64,000 bases of DNA from Polynucleobacter kasalickyi (GTDB taxonomy: Bacteria > Pseudomonadota > Gammaproteobacteria > Burkholderiales > Burkholderiaceae): contig NZ_FWXJ01000008.1 in NCBI RefSeq assembly GCF_900176405.1, positions 62,001 to 126,000 of the forward strand, given 5' to 3'. The notes beneath the pieces were generated by a model. The model was not told the origin of the DNA, made no database searches, and saw nothing but the letters and a program-made list of their open reading frames with translations. This document shows positions 1 to 9,608 of the stretch, in pieces (the first letter of the stretch is position 1; each line of letters opens with the position of its first letter). The translations under genes and the position numbers were made by a program.

Positions 1-521
1 TAAGAGGCTTTCATGCCCTCGACATCTTTATCAAATGAATAACCATCCTTCATGGTAAATTCACGTCCCCGCATGACGCCGAATCGTGGGCGACGCTCAT
101 CTCTGAACTTAGTTTGAATTTGATAAAAATTGATCGGTAATTGTTTATAACTACGAATTTCGCCACGGGCGATATCCGTAATCACCTCTTCCGAGGTCGG
201 TTGCAAGACGAATTCTCTTTGGTGGCGGTCTTTAATACGTAACAGTTCTGGACCCATTTTGCTGAGTCGCCCCGTCTCCTCCCATAACTCTCCTGGTTGA
301 ACAACCGGCATCAGCAATTCAATGGCGCCGGCTTTATTCATCTCTTCTCGAATAATGTTTTCGACTTTGCGAATAATCCGCAAGCCAATTGGCATGTAAT
401 TGTAAATACCTGCGCCTAACTTGCGAATCATCCCCGCACGTGTCATCAATTGATGAGAAATGATTTCAGAGTCAGCAGGAGCTTCTTTTAGGGTAGAAAT
501 AAATGTTTGTGTGGCTTTCAT
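1..521 (-). CDS. proS: Prolyl-tRNA synthetase, N-terminal part (gene runs off the left edge)
   Basis: Charges tRNA-Pro with proline in the cytoplasm. Reading leftward from the ATG at 521, the protein starts [20 protein letters not shown] and continues through the class II motif 1 region ([12 protein letters not shown], about residue 36). The stretch with [16 protein letters not shown] (around residue 112) and the motif 2 segment [17 protein letters not shown] follow, all characteristic of bacterial ProS. About 173 codons are visible and the rest lies outside the window. It is divergent from rppH; only 50 bp separate the two start codons, so their promoters must be close or overlapping. Confidence 0.95.
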   Translation of the reverse strand, partial: MKATQTFISTLKEAPADSEIISHQLMTRAGMIRKLGAGIYNYMPIGLRIIRKVENIIREEMNKAGAIELLMPVVQPGELWEETGRLSKMGPELLRIKDRHQREFVLQPTSEEVITDIARGEIRSYKQLPINFYQIQTKFRDERRPRFGVMRGREFTMKDGYSFDKDVEGMKAS

Positions 522-571
522 GGAATCTTTATATATATAATCAATTTATAGATTTTAAAGGATTAGTACTT

Positions 572-1174
572 ATGCTCGATAAAGAGGGTTATAGACCCAA
601 TGTCGGCATCATTCTTCTGAATCAGCGCAACGAAGTATTTTGGGGTAAACGAATTGGTCAGCACTCGTGGCAATTTCCACAGGGTGGTATACAACATGGA
701 GAAAATCCCAAGACTGCAATGCTTCGCGAGTTGCATGAAGAAGTAGGATTATTGCCCGAACATGTCCATATTATTGGACGCACAAAAGATTGGATACGCT
801 ATGACGTACCCGATGAGTTTTTAAGAAGAAACGCGCCAGTGCGTGGGCGTAGGGTCGCCTATCGTGGCCAAAAACAAATTTGGTTTCTATTACGGATGGC
901 TGGTCGCGACTCCGATATTTGTTTGCGTGCCACAGATCACCCAGAATTTGATGCATGGCGCTGGAATCCGTATTGGATCCCACTGAACGATGTCATTGAT
1001 TTCAAACGTGATGTGTATACCTTGGCATTGTCAGAGCTAGCGCGTTTTCTTTCCAAAAAGACTCATTTGATGTCCCTACCATGGGGCTCACCCGTGAATG
1101 TTTTTACCATGGGTAAATCCATCACAACTACAACCATCCTCCCAGAAGAGGGTAGTGAACAGGCCATAAAATGA
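572..1174 (+). CDS. rppH: RNA pyrophosphohydrolase
   Basis: Nudix hydrolase that removes pyrophosphate from the 5' triphosphate of mRNAs and so starts their decay. From the ATG at 572 the protein is 200 aa and begins [17 protein letters not shown], the typical RppH start. The Nudix box ([17 protein letters not shown] then HEEVG) occupies residues 38-60. The same frame is open upstream to 503, but that extension has no family resemblance, while an AAAGGA ribosome-binding site lies about 10 bases before 572. The stop overlaps the next gene's start by four bases (ATGA), so the two are probably co-translated. Confidence 0.95.
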   Translation: MLDKEGYRPNVGIILLNQRNEVFWGKRIGQHSWQFPQGGIQHGENPKTAMLRELHEEVGLLPEHVHIIGRTKDWIRYDVPDEFLRRNAPVRGRRVAYRGQKQIWFLLRMAGRDSDICLRATDHPEFDAWRWNPYWIPLNDVIDFKRDVYTLALSELARFLSKKTHLMSLPWGSPVNVFTMGKSITTTTILPEEGSEQAIK

Positions 1175-1704
1175 AAGCTCCATTCAATCTAGTCATTCAA
1201 TTTGCGTGTATAGCTAGTCTCGCTCTAACGAGTAATTTCAGTTTTGGCCAACGACTTTTTCAAAGTACTTTGATCAAAGAAGAAGCTAAACCTGTCGAAA
1301 TGACTGAAGTTGAGTTACCAAAACCATTTAAGAAAGGTGATTTGACTCCTTTTGTCCCTTCTGAAAGTAGTTCAATCAAGTTTTTTATTGATAAAGAAAG
1401 TATTTCTTTTATCAACCATGATGAGGTACGTTTAACGGTGGTGACTTTCAATGAGAGTGAAAAGTATCAAGGGATTTATATTGGCTTTCGTTGTGACGAA
1501 TATGAATTCCGTCAATATGGTTTTTTAGATGATGGGGTTTGGCGCAGACCAGCAGCATTAGATTGGCGAAAAATTCCGAAACCTGGTTATAACCAATATG
1601 TGGCATTTTTAGCCCGTTACAGTACTTGCCAAGGTGGCGGAGCTGTCTTGGGTAAAACAAAACTGCTTGAAGGATTAACTGGTGTTCGAAAAGAGTTCGA
1701 ATAA
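1171..1704 (+). CDS. CNP1-like family secreted protein
   Basis: A 177-aa protein of the CNP1-like family (named after cryptic neisserial protein 1). Its function is unknown. An N-terminal signal peptide is visible (hydrophobic residues about 6-22, probable cleavage near FSFG-QR, residue 26), so it should be periplasmic. The conserved part lies in the second half: [40 protein letters not shown] and [14 protein letters not shown], with two Cys that could pair. It overlaps rppH by four bases, an arrangement I recall from other Burkholderiales. The family call rests on remembered resemblance. Confidence 0.75.
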   Translation: MKAPFNLVIQFACIASLALTSNFSFGQRLFQSTLIKEEAKPVEMTEVELPKPFKKGDLTPFVPSESSSIKFFIDKESISFINHDEVRLTVVTFNESEKYQGIYIGFRCDEYEFRQYGFLDDGVWRRPAALDWRKIPKPGYNQYVAFLARYSTCQGGGAVLGKTKLLEGLTGVRKEFE

Positions 1705-1896
1705 GTTTCAAGGTACTATTTGAATCAATGAATTGAGTACTACATTCATAGTGACATGATTGCTGACACAATTTTTTGAACAACCCTTATATGCAAAGGT
1801 CCAAGTTTGGGGAAATTCAATAGGAATAGAACTAATTGATATTAGTCAGATTCAAGCACAAATCACTTCAATGACAATGAATCACAGACAAGTAGC

Positions 1897-2697
1897 TTAA
1901 GCGAGCCCCTTTGCCAAGAGCTCAGTTCCAACCATCTCACCACCAGCGAGTCGAAGAAGAACATCAGGCTCATTACCAGAAGCGATAATTGTATGAATAT
2001 GTGACTTGGCAACAATTTTGGCTGCTAACACTTTCGTTAACATACCACCCTTGCCCAGGCTACTACCCGCTCCACCGGCAATCATTTCAAGTTCAGGCTC
2101 TCCTGCCGTGGCTTGAGAAATTAAGGTGGCATTACTATTTTTTCTAGGGTCGGCTGTATACAAACCCTCTTGGTCCGTCAAAATAACCAGTACGTCAGCG
2201 CCGATTAAATTAGACACTAAAGCGGCTAAAGTATCGTTGTCGCCAAATTTAATTTCATCTGTTACGACCGTATCATTTTCATTAATGACTGGTACGACCT
2301 GCAGTTTGAGTAACTCTGCGAGTGTTGCTCGCGCATTTTCGTATCGCTCTTGGTTCGCCAAATCAGCATTCGTTAATAGAATTTGGGCGGTATGGATGTC
2401 GTATTTTTTAAAGGCAGTTTCATAGACCTGTACTAAGCCCATTTGACCAACAGCAGCAGCTGCCTGTAATTCATGAATCTCCGTTGGCCGAGCGGACCAG
2501 TTTAAACGTTGCATCCCCTCAGCGATAGCACCCGAACTGACCATGAGGACTTCTTTACCCTGTTGCATGAGCTCTGCAACTTGTCCAGCCCAGCGGCTAA
2601 TTGCAGCACGGTCTAAACCTTCACCATGGTTTGTGACTAAAGTAGAACCTACTTTAATCACAATCCTTTTAGCGTTTTTTAATACTGAAACACTCAC
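1897..2697 (-). CDS. proB: Glutamate 5-kinase, PUA domain absent
   Basis: Phosphorylates L-glutamate with ATP, the first step of proline synthesis. The amino-acid kinase domain is complete: IKVGSTLVT (14-22), VSSGAIAEG (53-61), the glutamate/proline-binding VINENDTV (137-144), [11 protein letters not shown] (151-161) and GKGGMLTK (215-222). The protein is 266 aa and ends directly after the kinase fold ([11 protein letters not shown]). E. coli ProB is 367 aa with a C-terminal PUA domain, and no continuation of that domain is recognisable downstream. It lies 14 bp downstream of obgE, in a probable rplU-rpmA-obgE-proB transcription unit. Confidence 0.93.
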   Translation of the reverse strand: MSVSVLKNAKRIVIKVGSTLVTNHGEGLDRAAISRWAGQVAELMQQGKEVLMVSSGAIAEGMQRLNWSARPTEIHELQAAAAVGQMGLVQVYETAFKKYDIHTAQILLTNADLANQERYENARATLAELLKLQVVPVINENDTVVTDEIKFGDNDTLAALVSNLIGADVLVILTDQEGLYTADPRKNSNATLISQATAGEPELEMIAGGAGSSLGKGGMLTKVLAAKIVAKSHIHTIIASGNEPDVLLRLAGGEMVGTELLAKGLA

Positions 2698-2711
2698 AAT
2701 ACGTTCCTTGG

Positions 2712-3797
2712 TTATTTTTTTGAATTATTCTCAACATCGGTGAAGCGCACATCCGCTTCATATTCTTCTTGAGCATCTACGGCCGCTTGCTGCGCATCCA
2801 CATATTTTTGGATGGCAAAACATAAGGCCTGACAGCCATCACCGGTAAGGGCTGAAATTTCAAATACGGGACCTTTCCACTTAAATGCCTTAATAAAGGC
2901 CTTAATTTTTTTCTCCCGCTCCTCTTTTTCGAGCATATCAACTTTATTCAGCACTAACCAACGTGGCTTGTCATACAGGTCTTGATCATATTTGAGAAGC
3001 TCATTAATAATTGCTTTGGCCTCACCTACGATATCAACCCCTTCATCAAATGGAGCAATGTCTACCAAGTGTAATAACACACCCGTACGTTGTAAATGCC
3101 GTAAGAAACGATGGCCTAAACCTGCACCTTCTGATGCTCCTTCAATTAACCCTGGAATATCAGCGATCACAAAGCTCTTTTCTGGTCCTACACGGACTAC
3201 TCCTAAATTAGGATGCAAGGTAGTAAACGGATAGTCTGCTATTTTGGGTCTAGCATTTGAAACTGCGGTAATAAAGGTTGATTTACCAGCATTTGGCATC
3301 CCTAAAAGCCCTACATCAGCCAAGACTTTTAATTCTAATTTTAATTTACGACGTTCCCCAGGTTTACCGCTGGTTTTTTGGCGAGGAGCACGATTGGTAC
3401 TACTCTTAAAGTGAATGTTACCCCAACCACCCTCACCACCTTTGGCAAGCAGGAGACGTTCGCCATGAGTAGTAAAGTCAGCAACCCGCTCACCTGTATC
3501 CATATCATCGAAAATCGTTCCTACTGGAACGCGTAATTCGATATCATCGCCAGCACGACCATAACAATCAGCGCCACGACCTGGTTCACCATTTTTAGCG
3601 AGATGAGTTTTAGTAAAACGATAATCAACTAAAGTGTTAATGTTGCGATCAGCGACAGCATAGACAGAGCCGCCACGCCCCCCGTCACCACCATCAGGAC
3701 CACCGTATTCAATAAATTTTTCACGACGCATAGACGCGCTACCAGAACCGCCGTCACCAGCAATAACTTCAATTCGTGCTTCGTCAATAAATTTCAT
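2712..3797 (-). CDS. obgE: Obg family GTPase
   Basis: Essential GTPase that associates with the 50S ribosomal subunit and links ribosome assembly to growth state. The 361-aa protein has the glycine-rich Obg fold at the N-terminus ([15 protein letters not shown], then [12 protein letters not shown]). The GTPase domain follows, with G1 [10 protein letters not shown]3 DIPGLIEGA and G4 NKVD. The C-terminus is short and acidic/charged. It sits between rpmA and proB; a strong hairpin terminator lies between rpmA and its start, so its expression is probably reduced relative to the ribosomal proteins. Confidence 0.97.
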   Translation of the reverse strand: MKFIDEARIEVIAGDGGSGSASMRREKFIEYGGPDGGDGGRGGSVYAVADRNINTLVDYRFTKTHLAKNGEPGRGADCYGRAGDDIELRVPVGTIFDDMDTGERVADFTTHGERLLLAKGGEGGWGNIHFKSSTNRAPRQKTSGKPGERRKLKLELKVLADVGLLGMPNAGKSTFITAVSNARPKIADYPFTTLHPNLGVVRVGPEKSFVIADIPGLIEGASEGAGLGHRFLRHLQRTGVLLHLVDIAPFDEGVDIVGEAKAIINELLKYDQDLYDKPRWLVLNKVDMLEKEEREKKIKAFIKAFKWKGPVFEISALTGDGCQALCFAIQKYVDAQQAAVDAQEEYEADVRFTDVENNSKK

Positions 3798-3811
3798 AGT
3801 TCAACCCAAAT

Positions 3812-3840
3812 AAAAAAGGCCTCGCGAAATGGCGAGGCCT
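3812..3840 (-). terminator. Intrinsic terminator between rpmA and obgE
   Basis: A perfect 9-bp inverted repeat (AGGCCTCGC at 3817-3825, GCGAGGCCT at 3832-3840) with a 6-base loop. On the minus strand it is followed directly by a run of six T residues (complement of 3812-3817). It sits 19 bp before the obgE start and 32 bp after the rpmA stop. It would end most rplU-rpmA transcripts, with read-through feeding obgE and proB. Confidence 0.88.
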
Positions 3841-3872
3841 CGAATCTAAACGAACCGTTCAGTCAGGCGATA

Positions 3873-4133
3873 TTAAGCCTGAGGCAAAACGGAAACGAAG
3901 GATTTCTTTTGTGCACCTTTAACAGCAAACTGTACATGGCCATCAACCAAAGCATACAAAGTATGGTCTTTACCTAGACCAACGTTTGTACCCGGATGAA
4001 CGCGTGTACCTCTTTGACGAATGATAATTCCGCCAGCATTAATTGCTTGACCACCATAAACTTTTACACCTAGGCGTTTTGACTCTGAGTCACGTCCGTT
4101 TCTCGTCGAACCGCCACCTTTTTTCTGTGCCAT
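3873..4133 (-). CDS. rpmA: 50S ribosomal protein L27
   Basis: 86-aa ribosomal protein reaching toward the peptidyl-transferase centre. It begins [20 protein letters not shown], the standard mature L27 N-terminus with no cleavable extension, and contains [17 protein letters not shown] and [17 protein letters not shown]. Length is normal for the family. It follows rplU by 23 bp; the pair is almost always co-transcribed in bacteria. Confidence 0.98.
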   Translation of the reverse strand: MAQKKGGGSTRNGRDSESKRLGVKVYGGQAINAGGIIIRQRGTRVHPGTNVGLGKDHTLYALVDGHVQFAVKGAQKKSFVSVLPQA

Positions 4134-4156
4134 TATTTGCTCCTGTTAGCCGTATA

Positions 4157-4468
4157 TTAAGCCGATATGTTGTTAATCAAGATTTCAGTGTAATTTTGAC
4201 GATGCCCTTGACGTTTTTGATAGTGCTTACGTCTGCGCATTTTGAAAATTTTCACTTTGTCGTGACGACCCTGGGCGATAACAGTGGCTTTGACAGTTGC
4301 ACCAACAACCAAGGGTTCACCAAAAGTCAGTGAATCACCAGCACCAATGGCTAGTACTTGGTCGAGTGTAATTTCGCTACCAATGTCCGCAGGTATCTGT
4401 TCTATTTTTAATTTTTCTCCAGAAGCAACTTTATACTGCTTGCCTCCAGTTTTTATGACCGCGTACAT
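4157..4468 (-). CDS. rplU: 50S ribosomal protein L21
   Basis: 103-aa 23S rRNA-binding ribosomal protein, normal length. The N-terminus [14 protein letters not shown] and the C-terminal [12 protein letters not shown] are diagnostic. It is the first gene of the rplU-rpmA(-obgE-proB) unit; a near-consensus promoter lies 64-92 bp upstream of its start. Confidence 0.98.
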   Translation of the reverse strand: MYAVIKTGGKQYKVASGEKLKIEQIPADIGSEITLDQVLAIGAGDSLTFGEPLVVGATVKATVIAQGRHDKVKIFKMRRRKHYQKRQGHRQNYTEILINNISA

Positions 4469-4835
4469 ATAAAATCCTCTCGAAAGGGTTAATATCCCAA
4501 AATTCTCAAATAACTATTTGGGAAGCCTTACATTGTATGTTTTTTAGGCACGAATGTCAAAGACTAGTAAGAAATACCCTTATTTCGACGTCAAAAATAG
4601 CAAAAATACCCTTTTAATCCCATCTTTTTAGGGGTTTTTCGTGAGCTCTAGTACCTTAATGGGTATTTATGCCTTTACAAAGGGATCTCTACGTCGGTAG
4701 CTAGTAAATCCATTCCAGCAGTAAACCGATGTTTTTGTAAGCTTACCATTGGAAACAATTTCCGAAAAATCGCTTTCGATTAGAATAGTGAGATTAGTTA
4801 AAACAGATAAAAAGAGCATCCATTCTTCCAACAAT
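4469..4835. other. Divergent intergenic region rplU / ispB
   Basis: A 367-bp AT-rich gap between the starts of rplU (minus) and ispB (plus). It contains the rplU promoter (4532-4560) and three copies of the octamer AAATACCC: direct at 4572-4579 and 4604-4611, inverted at 4661-4668. A frame upstream of ispB is open from 4749 but does not resemble the family. A weak -10-like TAGAAT (4781-4786) could serve ispB, though no good -35 accompanies it. I see no RNA gene. Confidence 0.6.
4532..4560 (-). promoter_or_regulatory. Sigma70-type promoter for rplU-rpmA
   Basis: On the minus strand TTGACA (4555-4560) is separated by exactly 17 bp from TACAAT (4532-4537). That is a perfect -35 and a 5/6 -10 at ideal spacing. 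The predicted transcript would start near 4525, leaving a leader of about 55 bases before the rplU ATG at 4468. It is one of the two best promoter matches I found, as expected for a ribosomal-protein operon. Confidence 0.85.
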
Positions 4836-5864
4836 ATGTCAGCGATTGACCAACAACTTGAACCGCCAACATCTAGCGTAATTGATATCAAATCTATTTT
4901 GACGCCGATTCAGGCCGATATGCGCAAGCTGGACGAAGTCATTGAACAGAGTCTGCGCTCCGATGTTGCCTTAATTAATCAAATATCCCAGTACTTAATT
5001 CAAGCGGGTGGGAAAAGAATTCGCCCTGCTCTCACGTTTTTAATTGCCGGTGCTATCAGAGAACCGTCTGAAGTCCAGCATCGTCATGAAATTGCAGCGG
5101 TAGTTGAATTTATTCATACCGCAACACTTCTCCATGATGATGTTGTAGATGACTCCGATTTACGCAGGGGTCGTAAAACCGCGAATGCTGTGTTTGGTAA
5201 CTCCGCAAGCGTATTAGTCGGTGACTTCTTATATTCAAGAGCTTTTCAAATGATGGTCGTGCCGGGTCAGTTAAAGATTATGGAAATCTTATCGACTGCC
5301 ACCAATATCATTGCCGAGGGTGAGGTCTTACAACTTCTCAACCTCAATGATCCTGATGTAACGGAAGACCGTTATAGGCAAGTGATTATGTATAAAACCG
5401 CAAAGTTATTTGAAGCAGCAACCCAACTCGGCGCAGTTCTTGCAAAAGGCACTGAAGGACAGTACGCTGCTGCAGCTCAATTTGGCTCAAGCTTGGGTAT
5501 TGCCTTTCAAATCATGGATGACTGGTTGGATTATGCTTCTGACGCTGAAACAATGGGTAAAAATGCGGGGGATGATCTCAGAGAAGGGAAACCAACCCTG
5601 CCACTCATTTATTTGTTGCATCATGGTAACGCTCAGCAAAAAAAGTTAGTGCAACAAGCCATTGAACAAAGTGATGAGTTAAGTGAAGACTTTTACCAAA
5701 CGGTCTTAAACGAAGTTCGTAATAGTTCTGCCCTTGCCTATACGCTAGAGCAAGCCAAGATGGAAGCAGAAAAAGCGAAATCTTGTTTATCAGCGTTTGA
5801 GGACAATGCCTTCACTGCAAGTCTACGTGCTTTATGCGACTACTCCATCGCTAGATCGTTTTAA
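4836..5864 (+). CDS. ispB: Octaprenyl diphosphate synthase (trans-polyprenyl synthase)
   Basis: Chain-lengthening prenyltransferase that adds isopentenyl diphosphate units to make the ubiquinone side chain. From the ATG at 4836 it is 342 aa. The first aspartate-rich motif (DDVVDDSDLRRG, D101-D106) and the second (DDWLD, 228-232) are intact, as are GGKRIRPAL (58-66) and KTAKLFEAA. The frame is open back to 4749, but family members start near MSAIDQQLEP, so I use 4836. Long-chain specificity is inferred from family and position next to rplU, as in E. coli; product length cannot be read from sequence alone. Confidence 0.92.
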   Translation: MSAIDQQLEPPTSSVIDIKSILTPIQADMRKLDEVIEQSLRSDVALINQISQYLIQAGGKRIRPALTFLIAGAIREPSEVQHRHEIAAVVEFIHTATLLHDDVVDDSDLRRGRKTANAVFGNSASVLVGDFLYSRAFQMMVVPGQLKIMEILSTATNIIAEGEVLQLLNLNDPDVTEDRYRQVIMYKTAKLFEAATQLGAVLAKGTEGQYAAAAQFGSSLGIAFQIMDDWLDYASDAETMGKNAGDDLREGKPTLPLIYLLHHGNAQQKKLVQQAIEQSDELSEDFYQTVLNEVRNSSALAYTLEQAKMEAEKAKSCLSAFEDNAFTASLRALCDYSIARSF

Positions 5865-5898
5865 CTCTCCAAACGAGTAAAACACAGTCTAGCGAAGC

Positions 5899-7518
5899 TT
5901 AATTAGGTGGAGTACTCAATACCGCCTGCTCTGGTTGCACCATAAAATGTGGGGACATAATCTGGATGCCAGCTCGATTGAAATTATCTTGAATCGTCTG
6001 GTGCAATTCCGAGAGAATCGCTAATTTCTTAATCGGATTATTGGTATGAATAAATAATTCATATTCCACATAAAAATCACTTAAAGCTCTTTGAAAGACT
6101 TTTGGTTCCGGGTCCGTTTTAATATCCGGAATCAACTTCGTGGCATCGAGCAACATTTCATGTACTTTACGCCAAGGAGCGTCATAGCCAATTGTCACTT
6201 GAGTGGACAGAAGAGTGCCCGTGGTTTCATTTAATTTCGTCAAATTCGTAATCGGATTACCAATTAATACTGCATTAGGAATCGTAATTTCAATTTTGCT
6301 ATTTAGTGTTTGAATTTTTGTCGATAGAACGCCAAGTTCTCTAACAACGCCTTCTTGACCATTGACCATCACGTAATCACCCACCCTTAATGCCCTTGAG
6401 TAAATCACTACTAAACCACTCATTAATTGCGAGACTAACCCAGTAGAACCAAGAGAAATCACAATCCCGAATAACACGGATAAGCCCTTAAATGCCTCGG
6501 TATTGGAACCTGGGATCAACGGGTAAATGATAGAGAAAGTCAAACCCCACAAAAAGAAATTTGCCAAGCGTTGACTTGCACTCACTGTATCTTTATGAAA
6601 TAAACTAAATTGGATTTGACCTGCTTGCACCCGCTTAAAGAAAATCTTGAGTAAATCAGTAATCGTGCGCGTAACAAAAACAATAATCAAAATAGAAATT
6701 AAGTTAGGAATCGATCCTAAAATCGCAGAGAATACTGAAAAAATGGTGTCCGTAATGTGTTGGCCTAATTTCCTACCCAATGGCTCTGTGAGTGGTAGCT
6801 GGCGCAAACTAAAGGTGAGCCAAATATAAACAAAGAGTGCCGTTAATAGCCAACTAATCGCACTGACAATTTTGGAGGCAAATCGAAAGTAATATTCGGC
6901 CCAGTGAATGCCATTGATCATGGAGTGCGATAAAGAATGGCCTCTTTTAAGCAAAAGGGTTGAAACCCAATTCAATGATTTTTTCTCGACCACAACAACG
7001 ATGCCTAAAATCAAAGTTGCGAGTAAAACCAAGATGGATTGATGAATAATAAAAGGGAGCTTAACTTGCTTCACCTTGGCATCCATCAGCTCAATTAAGG
7101 CTTTAGTTGTCTTGTTTTCAAGGTTTTTGAGATTGCCATCGAGTTCATGGTCAATATCTTTTTCTACTAAAGCAAATAAGGCAATATCGCCTAAATACCA
7201 CTGCACGCCCTTATCTTGCCCCAACTCTAAGGGCAAAGCTTCAATTTTTTTCGTGATTAAATCGATTTCAGATAGGTTATTAATCCGATCATGTGCTCGT
7301 TTAGCGCGTATTTCTGGCGTTGCATTTGCTAAGCTAGTACGAAAAGTCACAATCTCCCGATTCATGATGGATAAAGTTGACTCTTTGAAGGGACCCGACA
7401 AACCATCTTGCGCATCAGCCACCTGTCCTAAGCAAGAACAGAGAAATACCAACAGAATCCCTAGTTGCAGAAATAAATTTTTACTACGTGGTAAATCTTT
7501 ATAAACTTGGGAGATCAT
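5899..7518 (-). CDS. MscS-family mechanosensitive channel
   Basis: A 539-aa inner-membrane protein. It has an N-terminal signal or anchor (about residues 13-36), a mostly helical periplasmic or soluble segment of about 120 residues, and several membrane segments between roughly 155 and 360. The conserved MscS core follows, with pore-helix-like GIVISLGSTGLVSQLMSGL and the beta-domain VGDYVMVNGQEGVVRELG and ITIPNAVLIGNPITNL. It presumably opens under membrane tension on osmotic downshock. It is larger than E. coli MscS (286 aa), and I do not assign a specific subfamily. It is convergent with ispB. Confidence 0.88.
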   Translation of the reverse strand: MISQVYKDLPRSKNLFLQLGILLVFLCSCLGQVADAQDGLSGPFKESTLSIMNREIVTFRTSLANATPEIRAKRAHDRINNLSEIDLITKKIEALPLELGQDKGVQWYLGDIALFALVEKDIDHELDGNLKNLENKTTKALIELMDAKVKQVKLPFIIHQSILVLLATLILGIVVVVEKKSLNWVSTLLLKRGHSLSHSMINGIHWAEYYFRFASKIVSAISWLLTALFVYIWLTFSLRQLPLTEPLGRKLGQHITDTIFSVFSAILGSIPNLISILIIVFVTRTITDLLKIFFKRVQAGQIQFSLFHKDTVSASQRLANFFLWGLTFSIIYPLIPGSNTEAFKGLSVLFGIVISLGSTGLVSQLMSGLVVIYSRALRVGDYVMVNGQEGVVRELGVLSTKIQTLNSKIEITIPNAVLIGNPITNLTKLNETTGTLLSTQVTIGYDAPWRKVHEMLLDATKLIPDIKTDPEPKVFQRALSDFYVEYELFIHTNNPIKKLAILSELHQTIQDNFNRAGIQIMSPHFMVQPEQAVLSTPPN

Positions 7519-7581
7519 GATTTTTATGTGATTTTTTAGGAATAATGAGAAAATTTTATATTAATTTTTGATTCAATTCGC

Positions 7582-9576
7582 ATGAAATCTATTTACCACC
7601 CCGAAATTGATGGTTTAAGAGCCCTAGCGGTAGTTAGCGTGCTTCTGTTTCATGGCTTTCCTGCGTTTTTACCAGGTGGCTTTGTAGGGGTCGATATTTT
7701 CTTTACGATTTCCGGATATCTCATTACTAGTATTATTTTTAAAGAGCTACAAACGAATCAGTTTAGTTATTGGTCGTTTTATCAACGTCGAATCCGACGT
7801 ATTTTCCCCAGCTTAGTGGTAGTTTTAGTTGCTTGCTCTGTCGTCGGTTGGGTAGTATTGACCCCCGCAGAATATGAGCTATTTGGTACACACCTAGCAA
7901 CTAGCGCAGGCTTTGTGCCCAACTTTCGATTTTGGCGAGAGGCCGGCTATTTTGATAAAGAGGCGCTCACAAAGCCTTTACTACACTTATGGTCCCTTGG
8001 TGTCGAAGAACAGTTTTACCTTCTCTGGCCAGTCATTTTGGGTTTCGGTTGGCGGTTTTTATCCCACCACCTCAACCGTCTGATGCTGTTGATTATTGCT
8101 CTATTGTTCGGTTCATTAACACTGAGTTATTTCACAATCCACGTCAATCCTACGGCTGATTTTTATTCTCCTTTGACACGCTTTTGGGAGTTAGGACTCG
8201 GTGGATTCATCGCTCTCTTAACCATCTATAAAAAATTTCAGATTCATCCACTCTTTAAAAACTCCGTGTGTAGTTTGGGTGGCTTACTCTTATTATTTGC
8301 CATTACCCAATTTAATGAACAACTGGCATTTCCTGGTCTATGGGCTTTGATTCCTTGTTTAGGTACAGGTTGCATTTTGCTTTGTTTAAACTCTAGTGCG
8401 GTCGGTATCCAACCTTCCATCGTATTAAAAACCTTAAAACAACCACTTGTCGTATGGATCGGATTAATCAGTTATCCCCTTTACCTGTGGCATTGGCCAT
8501 TACTTTCGTTTGCCAGAATACTCGAGGGGCAAGAGTTATCGACCTTACTGCGTAGCTTCCTCCTCATCCTCAGTGTTTTATTAGCTTTTCTTTGTTACGA
8601 ATTGCTAGAAAAGCCGATTCGGAAGCAACAACGCCCTTATTGGTCACTAGTGTTGTTATTGCTCATGATTTGTTTGTTAAGTTTTGGCATTACACTGCGC
8701 AAGCAAGATGGCTTTAAACATCGCCACCAATCACAACTAATGGCTGATCCTAGTACGATGGTTTTGGGTGAGTTTAGAGATAGTATTCGTCGCCCCTGTC
8801 ACATTGTGCAGCAAATGCCTTCTGATTTAGATTGCTTCGAGGATGTGCGAGATCCGGTGCGCTATGCTCTGCTTGGCGATAGTAAAGCAGAAGCCTTATT
8901 TTATGGATTAACCGCCGTTTCAACGACTACAGGACGTTGGTTATTAGTAGATGGCGTCCATCCACCCCCACCCAATGCTAGCTCTGATAAGTTAGACGAA
9001 CATCTAGCCAAAAGTAATATGACGTTTCATCTCATCAACCGTGATCCACAAATAAAAGTCGTTGTCTTGGCTAATGCACTGCGTGGCATTTTCCCGATTG
9101 ACCCCAAAACTGGCATGATTACTGGCGTAGGTAATTCCGAAATCCAACTAGAGAATTTTGATGGGCTCATCAGCTCTTTAGAGCAAGCGGGTAAATCCGT
9201 GATGTTCGCAATCGATAATCCAACTTTTCCAGATCCAACGAGTTGCATCAGTGGTGGCTTAACGAGCTCCAACTTCCTCAATCAAATTTTTTATCGCAAA
9301 GCGAATCCCTATTGCACCATTCGTTACGAGGATCAACTTGCCGGTACCAAAGCCTATCGTGATTGGGTGCGTCAATTAGCCGCTAAACATCCTCGCATGC
9401 AGCTGATTGATTTACCCGCCCACCTGTGTAATACGGCTGAAAATCGTTGTCAAACCACCGAGAATGGCGCCTTTTTATATAGCTATAGTGATCATATTTC
9501 TGATTATGCGGCGAAGAAAATTGGTGCTCTAATAACCACAATGGCCGATCTAACACAGAATAGTTTAGGCAAATAG
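7582..9576 (+). CDS. OafA/YrhL-type acyltransferase with C-terminal SGNH domain
   Basis: 664-aa membrane O-acyltransferase, probably acetylating a surface polysaccharide such as LPS O-antigen. The acyltransferase-3 domain fills residues 1 to about 380, with the signature [10 protein letters not shown] near the N-terminus, [25 protein letters not shown] and many membrane helices. A C-terminal SGNH-like domain starts near 425 with LLGDSKAEA (Ser434). The end has YSDHIS (D637, H638); only the D directly before the H is acidic there, slightly unlike the usual D-x-x-H arrangement. bioB follows closely. The glycan substrate cannot be inferred. Confidence 0.88.
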   Translation: MKSIYHPEIDGLRALAVVSVLLFHGFPAFLPGGFVGVDIFFTISGYLITSIIFKELQTNQFSYWSFYQRRIRRIFPSLVVVLVACSVVGWVVLTPAEYELFGTHLATSAGFVPNFRFWREAGYFDKEALTKPLLHLWSLGVEEQFYLLWPVILGFGWRFLSHHLNRLMLLIIALLFGSLTLSYFTIHVNPTADFYSPLTRFWELGLGGFIALLTIYKKFQIHPLFKNSVCSLGGLLLLFAITQFNEQLAFPGLWALIPCLGTGCILLCLNSSAVGIQPSIVLKTLKQPLVVWIGLISYPLYLWHWPLLSFARILEGQELSTLLRSFLLILSVLLAFLCYELLEKPIRKQQRPYWSLVLLLLMICLLSFGITLRKQDGFKHRHQSQLMADPSTMVLGEFRDSIRRPCHIVQQMPSDLDCFEDVRDPVRYALLGDSKAEALFYGLTAVSTTTGRWLLVDGVHPPPPNASSDKLDEHLAKSNMTFHLINRDPQIKVVVLANALRGIFPIDPKTGMITGVGNSEIQLENFDGLISSLEQAGKSVMFAIDNPTFPDPTSCISGGLTSSNFLNQIFYRKANPYCTIRYEDQLAGTKAYRDWVRQLAAKHPRMQLIDLPAHLCNTAENRCQTTENGAFLYSYSDHISDYAAKKIGALITTMADLTQNSLGK

Positions 9577-9608
9577 ACTACCAATCCTTGTTAGAATGGC
9601 TAATCAAA

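Noticed and set aside
503..571. Longer rppH start at 503
   Set aside because: The extra 23 residues are hydrophobic and unlike the family; the ATG at 572 has a ribosome-binding site and the normal RppH N-terminus.
1448..1783. 111-codon minus-strand frame opposite the CNP1-like gene
   Set aside because: Antisense shadow of a coding region, with a composition unlike a real protein.
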